A stretch of DNA of 64,000 bases, from the NCBI RefSeq assembly GCF_032191465.1, contig NZ_JAQOUE010000001.1, forward strand, positions 3,193,501 through 3,257,500. The letters are read 5' to 3'. The notes beneath the pieces were generated by a model. The model was not told where the DNA came from, ran no database searches, and worked only from the letters and a program-made list of their open reading frames with translations. Positions 26,711-34,756 of this stretch are shown piece after piece. The DNA comes from Candidatus Nitronereus thalassa. Its GTDB lineage: Bacteria; Nitrospirota; Nitrospiria; Nitrospirales; UBA8639. The position numbers were made by a program, and so were the translations under genes. Each line of letters begins with the position of its first letter. Within the stretch, counting starts at the first letter, position 1.

Positions 26711-28093
26711 CTAATCCACCCAGCCTTTTTCAATTAGATATCTCCGTATATCTTGCGCGGCTAAATCGTGCCCGAGAGCATTCCAATGTCCATCAAAAGG
26801 GAAACGGAATCGGAATTTATTCCCTTCTGTCTTTTCATGAAATAAATGAAAAGAGTTTAAATAGGGAATCTCAAGGCGTTCACAGATTTTCTGTAAAACA
26901 GTTGTCTCCGCATTAGCCTTTCCGTCGCTTGTGAATTCATAGACAAGAAATTTTGCCCCTGCATTTTGGGCTTTATTGTTCATGGCGTCAACAAGTGCTT
27001 CTGTAATTTTCCACTGATAATCCAGGATACGTTGAGGAATATTGACTGGCAAATTAACTGTCATGAGTCCCAAACGGGTAAACACCGAAGTGAGGAGGCT
27101 ATTCCGCTTGATTAAATCTTTGAGTGCCCCTGGAGTCTGAAAATAAGAAAGGTCATGTTTTAGATGGTCGAGCGCCTTTTGCGGATCGTGGGTTTTTTGT
27201 TTTTGTTCACTTTTCTTTGGTAGACCCTGATTGTAATAAGCCTCCAAATCTGGATCCGACATGATCCACTGATCGAAGGGCTCAAAAACTTTGGGAACTG
27301 GTACCCCGGAAAGAAGTAAATTACCATTATGGTCTAACCGGAAATAGGATTTTCCGAAAGTCCGATTGGGTTTGTGAATCGTGACATTATTTTCCGGATC
27401 GTTGGGCACAAAAATATAAATGACAATATCAGGTTGAAACCGCAGGCCAGTTTCTTTCATGAAAAGATACGACTGATCAGTCCCGTATCCACGAGTCCCG
27501 CCATTAATTACTTCAAACTGTCCTTCGGAGGATAATCGGGATTCAAGTCTTGTGTCGATGACCTCCTCTTTTTCAACCTCCAATCCCACGGTAACAGAGT
27601 CCCCGAGAAGGAGAATGCGACCAGTTCCGTGTGGTTTTTGGAAGGTATATTCGTCATCTCGAAGTCCAAGAGAATTGGTTTTTACTTGAGTCCGCATGCG
27701 CTTCTTTTTCCTGATAAATTCAACCTCAAGGTCGGCGGTTTTTTTCCATCCCAGTAATGAGTCATATTCCCAAAGGATGTCCTCATAACTATGGCCAGGA
27801 TACTGGGCTTGAAGATACATCGCATAACTGCGAAAGCCTATTTCAGTAAGAATGAAGCAGAAGCCAAGACTAAAAATGAAAATGCGTAGATTTACGGGAA
27901 GGGAAAGAGTGAGCCAAAGAGCAAACCCATAGAGCAAAAAACGACCGGCAGGGTAATTGAGTGCCAGGAGCCCAAGCCCTGCTACTCCCATTATCAAACC
28001 CAAAGAATACCAGGTCGCATTTCGCTTCTTGAGAGACAATGTCGGCCCGCCTCTATTGGGGCCAGGTTTCGCAGGTAAGGAATCGGTCAACAT
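26711..28093 (-). CDS. Membrane-anchored SGNH/GDSL hydrolase-like protein
   Basis: This 460-residue protein has two or three N-terminal membrane segments (about 28-85) followed by an extracytoplasmic SGNH domain. Block I is LLLGDSVTVG (Ser nucleophile), a Gly/Asn block lies in VINGGTRGYGTDQ, and the Asp-His pair is in DGHWNALGH near the C-terminus. Such proteins often add or remove acyl groups on cell-surface polysaccharides. GGAGAG precedes the ATG. A degenerate coding remnant lies just upstream on the same strand, so the gene may have lost a former partner. Confidence 0.83.
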   Translation of the reverse strand: MLTDSLPAKPGPNRGGPTLSLKKRNATWYSLGLIMGVAGLGLLALNYPAGRFLLYGFALWLTLSLPVNLRIFIFSLGFCFILTEIGFRSYAMYLQAQYPGHSYEDILWEYDSLLGWKKTADLEVEFIRKKKRMRTQVKTNSLGLRDDEYTFQKPHGTGRILLLGDSVTVGLEVEKEEVIDTRLESRLSSEGQFEVINGGTRGYGTDQSYLFMKETGLRFQPDIVIYIFVPNDPENNVTIHKPNRTFGKSYFRLDHNGNLLLSGVPVPKVFEPFDQWIMSDPDLEAYYNQGLPKKSEQKQKTHDPQKALDHLKHDLSYFQTPGALKDLIKRNSLLTSVFTRLGLMTVNLPVNIPQRILDYQWKITEALVDAMNNKAQNAGAKFLVYEFTSDGKANAETTVLQKICERLEIPYLNSFHLFHEKTEGNKFRFRFPFDGHWNALGHDLAAQDIRRYLIEKGWVD

Positions 28094-28138
28094 TTTCTCT
28101 CCACGGGTATTTTCACGTTTAGGTGTTGGCCATTTGAT

Positions 28139-28303
28139 TCAATGATGAAAATTTGTCTCCACAAGGCCAAACCCGCGAAGTAAGTCATACCTTTTGGCAG
28201 AATGATGTACTCCTGCCCTAAGAGCAGTGAATAAAAGAATCATCTCTGGGAGTAACAGAAATCCCAGTTTTAAGAAATAAGCCAATCGGCGTAATACGGA
28301 AAA
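28139..28303 (-). pseudogene. 3' remnant of an unidentified gene
   Basis: The minus strand is open for 54 codons ending at TGA 28139-28141 and reads as a normal protein C-terminus (LRRLAYFLKLGF, LLPEMILLFTALRAGV, KRYDLLRGFGLVETNF). It has no start codon in position and is cut by an in-frame stop at 28304-28306. It lies upstream of the SGNH hydrolase on the same strand. The parent family is not recognised. Confidence 0.4.
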
Positions 28304-28621
28304 TTACTTACCGAGGGATAGCCCCTAAGTTGTGGAGCGTCGAGCGAAAAAGGTTTGGGCAGGATTCGTAATATTCATGTTCTACGGTGATCTCAACGAC
28401 AGGTTAGCCATTGATAATTTTTTTGTTTTTTTTAGGCGAGGCTTCGGATACAGTAATCTCAGCGCTTGAGCTTCTGGATTTTTTGTTTTACGTAACGGGA
28501 ATCGTCTTCCTTGTTATTTAGCTGAAAAGATTTTCCATGGCAGTCGCCACTGGTAGTCGTTTAATACATTGAGTGCTTTGCATAGGTTTTTCCCCACTTA
28601 GGCTTAGATTTCAAGTTGACT
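28304..28621. other. Intergenic region, AT-rich
   Basis: No gene, RNA or clear palindrome is seen. The region separates the minus-strand SGNH gene from the plus-strand metallopeptidase/ATP-grasp pair and must contain the promoter of the latter. Confidence 0.4.
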
Positions 28622-29644
28622 ATGGAACCTCAAATTTTACCTTGGGTGGATTGGTCGGATGAGCAAATCCTCGATCTTCGTTTTTGCGACTTAGGGGTCA
28701 AACTTCCTGGGAGCCCTATTGCTCCCTTTATTCGCCAATTGGACCATGAGTTGAAGCAGCGTGGATTGGAGTTTCGTCCACATTGCTGGTTGTCCGATGA
28801 CTGGTTTTCCCCCGATGGCGTTCCCGGGATTGCGGTCCCCTTTTATATGGCCCATCCCCGATTGCAACGCTTGGAACTCAATCAAATGTTGGAAGTCGAA
28901 GGCGGAACCGCGGAATGGTGCTTGCGTATTCTTCGACATGAAGCGGGGCATGCCATTGAAAACGCCTATCGACTCCGGCGGCTGCGTCGTCGACAAGAAT
29001 TATTTGGAATTTCCTCCCAAGCCTATCCTGATTGGTATACGCCCAAACCTTATAGTAAAAAATATGTCGTGCATCTGGACATGTGGTATGCCCAAAGTCA
29101 TCCAGACGAGGATTTTGCCGAAACCTTTGCCGTATGGTTGGACCCGGAATCGAAATGGAAGCAACGCTATGCGGGGTGGCCTGCCTTCCGCAAACTTCAG
29201 TACGTGGATGATTTGATGCAGAGCCTGGTGGGAAAAACCCCTCCCGTAGCGAATAAACATCGGGTTGATCCACTTTCGAGTCAGAAGAAAACACTTCGGC
29301 AACATTATCATGAAAAGCGCGAACGATATGGCTTAGACTTTCCGGATTTTTATGAACGAGACTTACGTCGGCTCTTTTCAGATCATCCCGATTATAGCCA
29401 ACATCCCCGAGCCGACCAATATTTGTCAAAAATTCGGAAAGAGGTTAGGAAGCGAGTCACGTATTGGACGGGGGAATACCAATATACCATTGACCAAGTT
29501 CTTAAAGAGATGATTGCCTATTGCCGGAAGCATAAATTGCGATTGGTGGGAACTGAGGAGCAAACAAAAATGGACTTCATGGTGTTGTTGACTGTGCAAA
29601 CAATGAACTATTTGCACGGTGGTCATCATCGGGTGGCGTTATGA
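28622..29644 (+). CDS. Putative zinc-binding metallopeptidase
   Basis: This 340-residue soluble protein has the zincin motif HEAGH (H106, E107, H110) and a downstream EDFAETFAVWL block whose E167 is the probable third ligand, as in gluzincin-like families of uncharacterised bacterial zinc peptidases. The C-terminal half is helical and basic, without a further motif. An in-frame TTG lies 6 bp before the ATG. The stop overlaps the start of the ATP-grasp gene (ATGA), so both products are made together and probably act in one peptide-related pathway. No signal peptide is seen. Confidence 0.8.
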   Translation: MEPQILPWVDWSDEQILDLRFCDLGVKLPGSPIAPFIRQLDHELKQRGLEFRPHCWLSDDWFSPDGVPGIAVPFYMAHPRLQRLELNQMLEVEGGTAEWCLRILRHEAGHAIENAYRLRRLRRRQELFGISSQAYPDWYTPKPYSKKYVVHLDMWYAQSHPDEDFAETFAVWLDPESKWKQRYAGWPAFRKLQYVDDLMQSLVGKTPPVANKHRVDPLSSQKKTLRQHYHEKRERYGLDFPDFYERDLRRLFSDHPDYSQHPRADQYLSKIRKEVRKRVTYWTGEYQYTIDQVLKEMIAYCRKHKLRLVGTEEQTKMDFMVLLTVQTMNYLHGGHHRVAL

Positions 29645-30678
29645 AAAAACTTCGCATTCTGGCTCTTATGCATGAGGATTTGGTTCCGCCGAATGATGTG
29701 GAAGGGTATGATCTTTCCACGGTGCCTTGGAAAACCGAATTTGATGTGGTGGAGACGTTAAAAGATCTGGGGCATCAAGTGTGTCCCGTGGGCGTATGGA
29801 ATGATTTAGCAGTGATTCGGGATGCTATTGAAACCTTCAAGCCACACATTGTTTTTAATTTGTTAGAGGAGTTTGCCAGTCAACGAACCTACGATCAAAA
29901 CGTTGTGTCTTACCTAGAGTTACTCGGTGTCCCTTACACCGGGTGTAGCCCAGGCGGGCTGATGTTGGCCCGGGATAAGGGGTGGACCAAAAAAATCTTG
30001 TCGTATCATCGAATTGCCGTGCCAGAGTTTATGGTGGTACCGGTGGGGAGAAAGGTAAAACGACCTAAACGTCTGACGTTTCCGTTGATTGTAAAATCCA
30101 TGACAGAGGAGGCTTCATTGGGAATCTCCCAGGCTTCAATCGTCGAAGATGATGAAAAATTGCAAGAACGAGTCGATTTCATTCATCACAGCAATTCCGT
30201 GGGAACGGGGGCGTTGGTGGAACGGTATATCGAAGGACGGGAGCTTTATGTCGGGGTCCTGGGTAATACCCGGCTTCAAGTTCTCCCGATTTGGGAATTG
30301 GTGCTCAGTAATTTACCAGAAGATGCAAAAAAGATTGCGACGGCCAGAGTCAAATGGAGCGATAAGTATCAAAAAAAATATCAAATCCGATCGCAAGTGG
30401 CCGATGGCCTCTCTCCTGAGTTTCAACAAAAAATTCACAATGTGGCCAAACGTGTGTATCGTCATTTGGCCATTACCGGGTATGCTCGAATCGATTTACG
30501 CCTAGACCAAAACGATCACAATAAGGTGTATGTGTTAGAAGCCAACCCGAATGCCCAATTGGCCTATGGCGAAGATTTTGCCGAATCAGCGGAGCATGCC
30601 GGCCTCTCCTACTCCGACTTGCTTCAGCGGATCATTAGCCTTGGTTTGCGGAAACATGCCGACCGAAGTCAACGGTAA
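29641..30678 (+). CDS. ATP-grasp ligase, D-Ala-D-Ala ligase-like
   Basis: This 345-residue protein has an N-terminal Rossmann-like domain (FNLLEEF, LELLGVPYTG, KGWTKKIL) followed by the ATP-grasp fold: lysine in PLIVKSM, the flexible loop around EASLGIS, the adenine/hinge residues ALVERYIEGREL and the Mg-binding ARIDLRLD and VLEANPNAQL segments. It is closest to the Ddl-like branch but is not a typical cell-wall enzyme, as it is paired with a peptidase and no wall genes are nearby. It should join an amino acid or peptide to another molecule using ATP. Translational coupling (4-bp overlap) ties it to the metallopeptidase. Confidence 0.85.
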   Translation: MKKLRILALMHEDLVPPNDVEGYDLSTVPWKTEFDVVETLKDLGHQVCPVGVWNDLAVIRDAIETFKPHIVFNLLEEFASQRTYDQNVVSYLELLGVPYTGCSPGGLMLARDKGWTKKILSYHRIAVPEFMVVPVGRKVKRPKRLTFPLIVKSMTEEASLGISQASIVEDDEKLQERVDFIHHSNSVGTGALVERYIEGRELYVGVLGNTRLQVLPIWELVLSNLPEDAKKIATARVKWSDKYQKKYQIRSQVADGLSPEFQQKIHNVAKRVYRHLAITGYARIDLRLDQNDHNKVYVLEANPNAQLAYGEDFAESAEHAGLSYSDLLQRIISLGLRKHADRSQR

Positions 30679-30755
30679 GGCCTAAGGATGATCCTTCTTC
30701 AGTCTGAGCTCGATGGCCCAACGCAATAATCTCCGCAGTTCATGTCTGAATATTC

Positions 30756-31469
30756 CTACAATTGACTCCAGTCGATAAACCATTGGAAGAGAATGATGTG
30801 ATTCATCTTGTCCACAAGGTGCTGACCACTGGTATTAATGGATTGGTTTTGGTACCCAAAATCGAAACTGAGGAGGGCATTGACTGTTCGGTGAATGCCC
30901 ACAAACACACGGTTTTGGTCGAATCCTGATTGGGGGCCACGGCTAATAGTATTGAGGTTGACAAATAACTCATCATAGATGACCAGTCTCCAAATTCCTT
31001 CGCTTCCGATAGGAAAATCCACTCGAAGCATTTCTCTCGCTCGTAGAGCCACGCCAATCGTACTTCGTACAAACCGTTCTTCCAGGCGGGTTCGACTGAA
31101 AATTCGCAACCCTGAAAGGGTCGGTCGATAACTCAGCTCCTGGTACAGACGATGTTCGTCTCGAAAATTGGGTTGATAGTTCGTAATCCACCCATAACCT
31201 TGCCAGAGGGAAAGATTCGGGGTGAGTTGATAGCCAAGCGCGGGACGAATCAGTAGTTGATCAATCTCGGACATGTTATCTCCGAATCGTGGATTAACCT
31301 CGAACCAGCCTCGGAAACGTTCGGACAAGGTGAGTTGATTATAGAGGGGAACCCACACCTGGCCGTCATGGTTTGGCACGGCCCAGGCCGTTTCTCCCCC
31401 TATCGTATTTGACAACCAGAGAGCCGCAATCAAAACGAATCGTCGAACTTTTTCCCAATCTGTTCTCAT
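30756..31469 (-). CDS. DUF2490 outer-membrane protein
   Basis: This 237-residue protein has a signal peptide (cleavage near ETAWA-VP) and alternating beta-strands with aromatic girdles (NLSLWQGYGWITNY, RIFSRTRLEERF, LSFDFGYQNQ) ending in an aromatic C-terminal strand. The pattern fits DUF2490, a probable small beta-barrel of the outer membrane. Function is unknown. It is the most downstream of a run of minus-strand genes and is separated from its neighbour by about 135 bp. Confidence 0.82.
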   Translation of the reverse strand: MRTDWEKVRRFVLIAALWLSNTIGGETAWAVPNHDGQVWVPLYNQLTLSERFRGWFEVNPRFGDNMSEIDQLLIRPALGYQLTPNLSLWQGYGWITNYQPNFRDEHRLYQELSYRPTLSGLRIFSRTRLEERFVRSTIGVALRAREMLRVDFPIGSEGIWRLVIYDELFVNLNTISRGPQSGFDQNRVFVGIHRTVNALLSFDFGYQNQSINTSGQHLVDKMNHIILFQWFIDWSQL

Positions 31470-31605
31470 AACTTTTCCATCGAACTTACATCTCGCAGGA
31501 TCGATACGGTTTGAGTAGGGTCGCCTTTATCTCATGGTAGCGTTGTTGCTTTCAATCAACCTGAATAAACGGTACCAGTCGACACCTTCGCATTAAGGCG
31601 ACCAT

Positions 31606-32205
31606 TTAATGCTTTCTCGTATAGGTAAGTTCCATCATTTTCATTTTGCTGCTGCCTGGATGTGTTCCGTACATGACGAACGTCTGTGTATTGGCATCTA
31701 CCAATGTCCACACGGCTCGATGGCTCATGTGCCCTCCACCTGGGGCCTCATGGTGCCCGGTGAGCGTAATTGTTTTTCCGTCTGGGCTTGCCGTCCCTTC
31801 CATCATAAAAATTCCCGTGGCCATCGTGTCCATCCACGCAGTGACGTATTTTTGTTGAATATTGTCATACGCATCGATGCCAATCCCCGAGAAGGGTTGG
31901 CCCATCATTTGACCAGTGATCTCCTGGTAGAGGAAGCGTCCGCCCAGCAACATCTTCAATTCGGCACTGCCTGTGGATTCCATCGGAGGCTTGCCTGGCT
32001 CCATCCATTCTTTCATGTGGGTCGTCCAACTTCCGGCCAGGCTAGCAAACAATGTATGCGGCTCCCCTGGGGTCGCCATCTTTTGATACATCTCCATCAT
32101 TTTTTGCATATCCATCGGCATGTCTGAATGCTTCTCTCCAGCATGTCCGGGAACGGTAGTCATCACGAGGAAAAAACAGATAAGTGCCAAATTCATGAAT
32201 CGCAT
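31606..32205 (-). CDS. Secreted DUF1579 protein
   Basis: This 199-residue protein has a signal peptide (to about GHAGEK), a Met-rich stretch at 28-45 (MPMDMQKMMEMYQKM) and a DUF1579 lipocalin-like beta domain with SLAGSWTTHMKEW, LLGGRFLYQEITG, GIDAYDNIQQKYVTAWMDT and MYGTHPGS. Methionine richness would fit metal (copper) contact, an inference given the nearby cupredoxin. AAGGAGG precedes the ATG. Confidence 0.85.
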   Translation of the reverse strand: MRFMNLALICFFLVMTTVPGHAGEKHSDMPMDMQKMMEMYQKMATPGEPHTLFASLAGSWTTHMKEWMEPGKPPMESTGSAELKMLLGGRFLYQEITGQMMGQPFSGIGIDAYDNIQQKYVTAWMDTMATGIFMMEGTASPDGKTITLTGHHEAPGGGHMSHRAVWTLVDANTQTFVMYGTHPGSSKMKMMELTYTRKH

Positions 32206-32486
32206 AATGCCCTCCTTTTCGTTGTGTGATTTTCTTTGATTTGAATTAATGAAATGTTACTCGTATGAGTATCCGAAGCTGAATGGACAAATCAAGAGTA
32301 CTTCTTACTTGTTCATTGGCAAGTCAGGTATGGGCCGTGATTCTGAGGAATGTATTATATATAGTTCTGGTCCCGTAGAAAAAGAAGGGGTAGGCTGAGT
32401 TATTGTTGAGCTATGGAAATGAGACCCAGGTCTTTTGTTTCGGGATGAGGGCTGGATTGATCCCCCTTCCCTTGGGATGACAGGAA

Positions 32487-32984
32487 TTAGCCTTGGTTGT
32501 GCGAGTGCGTTGGCCTGGCTCCTTGGAGCATAACCTGACTCACATCATACAAAGCCATTGACCAGGCTAAGTGCATTTCCGTGGACCAGGACTCCCCAAG
32601 AAATTCCTGAAATGTCTTGAGCAACGTGACCCGAACGGAGTCGTAATCCTGAGGGCGGACTCCATAGGTTTTATGCTTCGCCCCAAGTTCCAGAAGGGTG
32701 TGTGTCAATTCCTCACGATGACGAAATCCCTGGGCTACAACCGTTAAGGTCGACCAGAGTTTTTTGTGCTGGTCCTTCATGGAGATTCCATGGAAAAGAG
32801 GCATGAGGTTTGGGAACTCTTCAAATAACCTTTCGTAAAATCTTGTGGCAAATGCCTCTCCCTTTGGTGCAAGTTGGCTTACACTTTGATCCAACAAATG
32901 TGCCTGCCATTCCATGGGATCCAAACTCCTAGTCTTTAATCTATACCAAGGCTCTGAATGTTCAGTTTCGGTTCGAGGATACAT
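32487..32984 (-). CDS. Single-domain bacterial globin
   Basis: This 165-residue protein has a globin domain (about 30-155) with the proximal histidine in LGAKHKTYGV and the F-PLF / MKDQHKKLW E-helix block typical of flavohemoglobin N-domains. No reductase domain is present, so it needs an external reductant if it acts as an NO dioxygenase. It starts 7 bp after the receiver protein and thus is probably co-translated with it. Likely roles are NO detoxification or O2/NO sensing. Confidence 0.86.
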   Translation of the reverse strand: MYPRTETEHSEPWYRLKTRSLDPMEWQAHLLDQSVSQLAPKGEAFATRFYERLFEEFPNLMPLFHGISMKDQHKKLWSTLTVVAQGFRHREELTHTLLELGAKHKTYGVRPQDYDSVRVTLLKTFQEFLGESWSTEMHLAWSMALYDVSQVMLQGARPTHSHNQG

Positions 32985-32991
32985 GGCATTC

Positions 32992-33423
32992 TTAAAGAAA
33001 GAGCCGGACGCATAGCCATTTAAGGCGGGCAGAGTCCACGGGTTTGACAAGAAAATCCCTGGCGCCACCGATGAGGGCAAAAAGAAAATCAAAGTGCATT
33101 TTCTCTGTGCCGACCACGACAATGGGAATCTGACGGTTTTGGGCATAAAGGTTATGGAAGACATGAAGATGGGACTCCTCTTTCACGTCCAAATCTAAAA
33201 TGATTCCATCGTATGGCAGGGATTTGGAGGGCTCCTTCCCAAATTTCGACCCAGACTCTACCGTTACCTGAAGCCCCATCCCATTCAAGTCATCACCCAA
33301 GGCATAGACAAATTCCTGATCTTCGGAAAGGAGGAGGATTTGATTTTGAGTTTGACTCAAAATGGGAGGGTGGCCTTCCTTCATCCTAATTTCCCTTGGA
33401 AATTTTGCGATAGGAGTAAACAT
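32992..33423 (-). CDS. Receiver-domain-only response regulator
   Basis: This protein of about 143 residues has the CheY-like pattern: acidic patch in ILLLSEDQEF, phospho-acceptor in GIILDLDVKE, Thr/Ser switch near VVVGTEKM and the lysine in FLVKPVD. No output domain follows, so it would act by protein contact. The start is uncertain (33423, 33384 or an overlapping 33465). It is placed between a cupredoxin and a globin on one strand, and downstream of a two-component pair, which suggests it joins that signalling circuit. Confidence 0.72.
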   Translation of the reverse strand: MFTPIAKFPREIRMKEGHPPILSQTQNQILLLSEDQEFVYALGDDLNGMGLQVTVESGSKFGKEPSKSLPYDGIILDLDVKEESHLHVFHNLYAQNRQIPIVVVGTEKMHFDFLFALIGGARDFLVKPVDSARLKWLCVRLFL

Positions 33424-33433
33424 GTGATGATCA

Positions 33434-33853
33434 CTAGTGCTTGACGTTGAGGCTGATAATGGCAAACTCCACGGGACCCTCGATTCCCGAATCTGTGACG
33501 ATCAATTCTCCCCGCATGATGGGATGCAATTCACAATGATAGGGATAGCGCCCTGGTTTGAGCCCAGTGATGGTAAAGCTCTCATTGGGGGGCACGGCCC
33601 CTGAATCAAAGAGGCACGGCCCTGCATTGGCACAATCATCATGTCGAACCGTGTGCGGAGAGGCCGTGGGATTCCTCCAGTGAATAGGCACCTGCGATGG
33701 AACAGCTGCTTCATAGGGCCGGTAGTAGGGAGCCCAATTTTCCATATTGATGAGCACCGGAGAGTTATTCATATTCCCGGCTTCTGCCACGTTGGCCATA
33801 CCAAAGAAAATAAAAAGGGAAAAGCTCAAGCCCCATTTAATTAGGTGTGACAT
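33434..33853 (-). CDS. Periplasmic cupredoxin (plastocyanin-like)
   Basis: This protein of about 139 residues has a signal peptide (to about AEAG) and a type 1 copper site: His in SPHTVRHDD, then Cys-His-Met in YHCELHPIM. It may carry single electrons in the periplasm or bind copper. AAGGAG lies before the ATG, with an in-frame GTG one codon earlier. The gene precedes the receiver and globin genes on the same strand. Confidence 0.9.
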   Translation of the reverse strand: MSHLIKWGLSFSLFIFFGMANVAEAGNMNNSPVLINMENWAPYYRPYEAAVPSQVPIHWRNPTASPHTVRHDDCANAGPCLFDSGAVPPNESFTITGLKPGRYPYHCELHPIMRGELIVTDSGIEGPVEFAIISLNVKH

Positions 33854-34060
33854 CACGGAATCTCCTTTTCAGCAACGTCCCCCAGCGATGCAGGGTTTTT
33901 CAATGCCTTCCATATGATATTTTTACCTCCAGGGACTGTGAAAATTCGATTCTTTGGACGACAGTTCTGCATAAAATTTCCATAAAAAATTTAGGGAAAA
34001 CCATAAAAATCTGGATACCTGTGAAAAGATATAATGGTTGAGCGGAAGGAAATGTAAAAT

Positions 34061-34756
34061 TCAGGCAGGTTCAGATTTGAAACGATAACCCACACCGGGA
34101 TCAGTGAGGATAAAGCGAGGTTGGGCCGGAGTATGTTCTATTTTTTTTCGTAATTGTCTCACGAGTACCCGTAGGCTTTGTGTATCCTCCTCGTGGCCTG
34201 GCCCCCATATCGCAGTCAACAGCATGCGTCGCGTGAGGACCCTTCCGGCGTTCTGGGCCATATATTTGAGAAGTTCGAATTCCATCGGTGTGAGCTTGAT
34301 CGGTTTTCCGCTGAGACAGATTTCTCGCTGTTCAAAATCGATTCCGAGATCACCAAACGTCAGGGTGGGGGTGAGATCCTTTGACCCCACGGCCCGGCGC
34401 AAGACCGAACGAATCCGTGCCACAACTTCTTCGATGCTAAAGGGCTTGGTCACATAATCGTCAGCACCCTGCTCCAAGGCTTCCACTTTCTTTTTGTCGT
34501 CTCCGATGGCCGAGAGAATGATAATGGGGAGCGGTGAACGCTCTCTAATCTTTTGGGTCAGCTCAATGCCATCGATGCCTGGCAGCAATAAATCGACAAT
34601 GGCGACGTCCGCGGGACTCTGTTGTAAGAGGTCTAAGGCTTTTTCCCCGGTTTCGGCGGGGAGAACGGCATAGCCCTTCTCTTCCAGACTCATTTGCAAG
34701 CAGCGCCGGATTTCCCGCTCGTCATCGACAACTAAAATCCGTGCTCCCTTATTCAT
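34061..34756 (-). CDS. OmpR/KdpE-family response regulator
   Basis: This 231-residue protein has a receiver domain (DDERE acidic pocket, phospho-Asp in VAIVDLLLPGIDG, Lys in YVTKPF) and a C-terminal winged helix of the OmpR type (LTPMEFELLKYMAQNAGRVLTR, RVLVRQLRKKIE, GVGYRF). It is close in build to KdpE. The start overlaps the histidine kinase stop by 8 bp. Targets are unknown; the downstream cupredoxin group and the divergent outer-membrane gene are candidates. Confidence 0.93.
   Translation of the reverse strand: MNKGARILVVDDEREIRRCLQMSLEEKGYAVLPAETGEKALDLLQQSPADVAIVDLLLPGIDGIELTQKIRERSPLPIIILSAIGDDKKKVEALEQGADDYVTKPFSIEEVVARIRSVLRRAVGSKDLTPTLTFGDLGIDFEQREICLSGKPIKLTPMEFELLKYMAQNAGRVLTRRMLLTAIWGPGHEEDTQSLRVLVRQLRKKIEHTPAQPRFILTDPGVGYRFKSEPA

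Noticed and set aside
32985-33164. Extension of the globin frame into the receiver gene
   Set aside because: The first 60 residues are a shadow of the receiver frame. Both genes are complete if the globin starts at 32984, so there is no frameshift or fusion.
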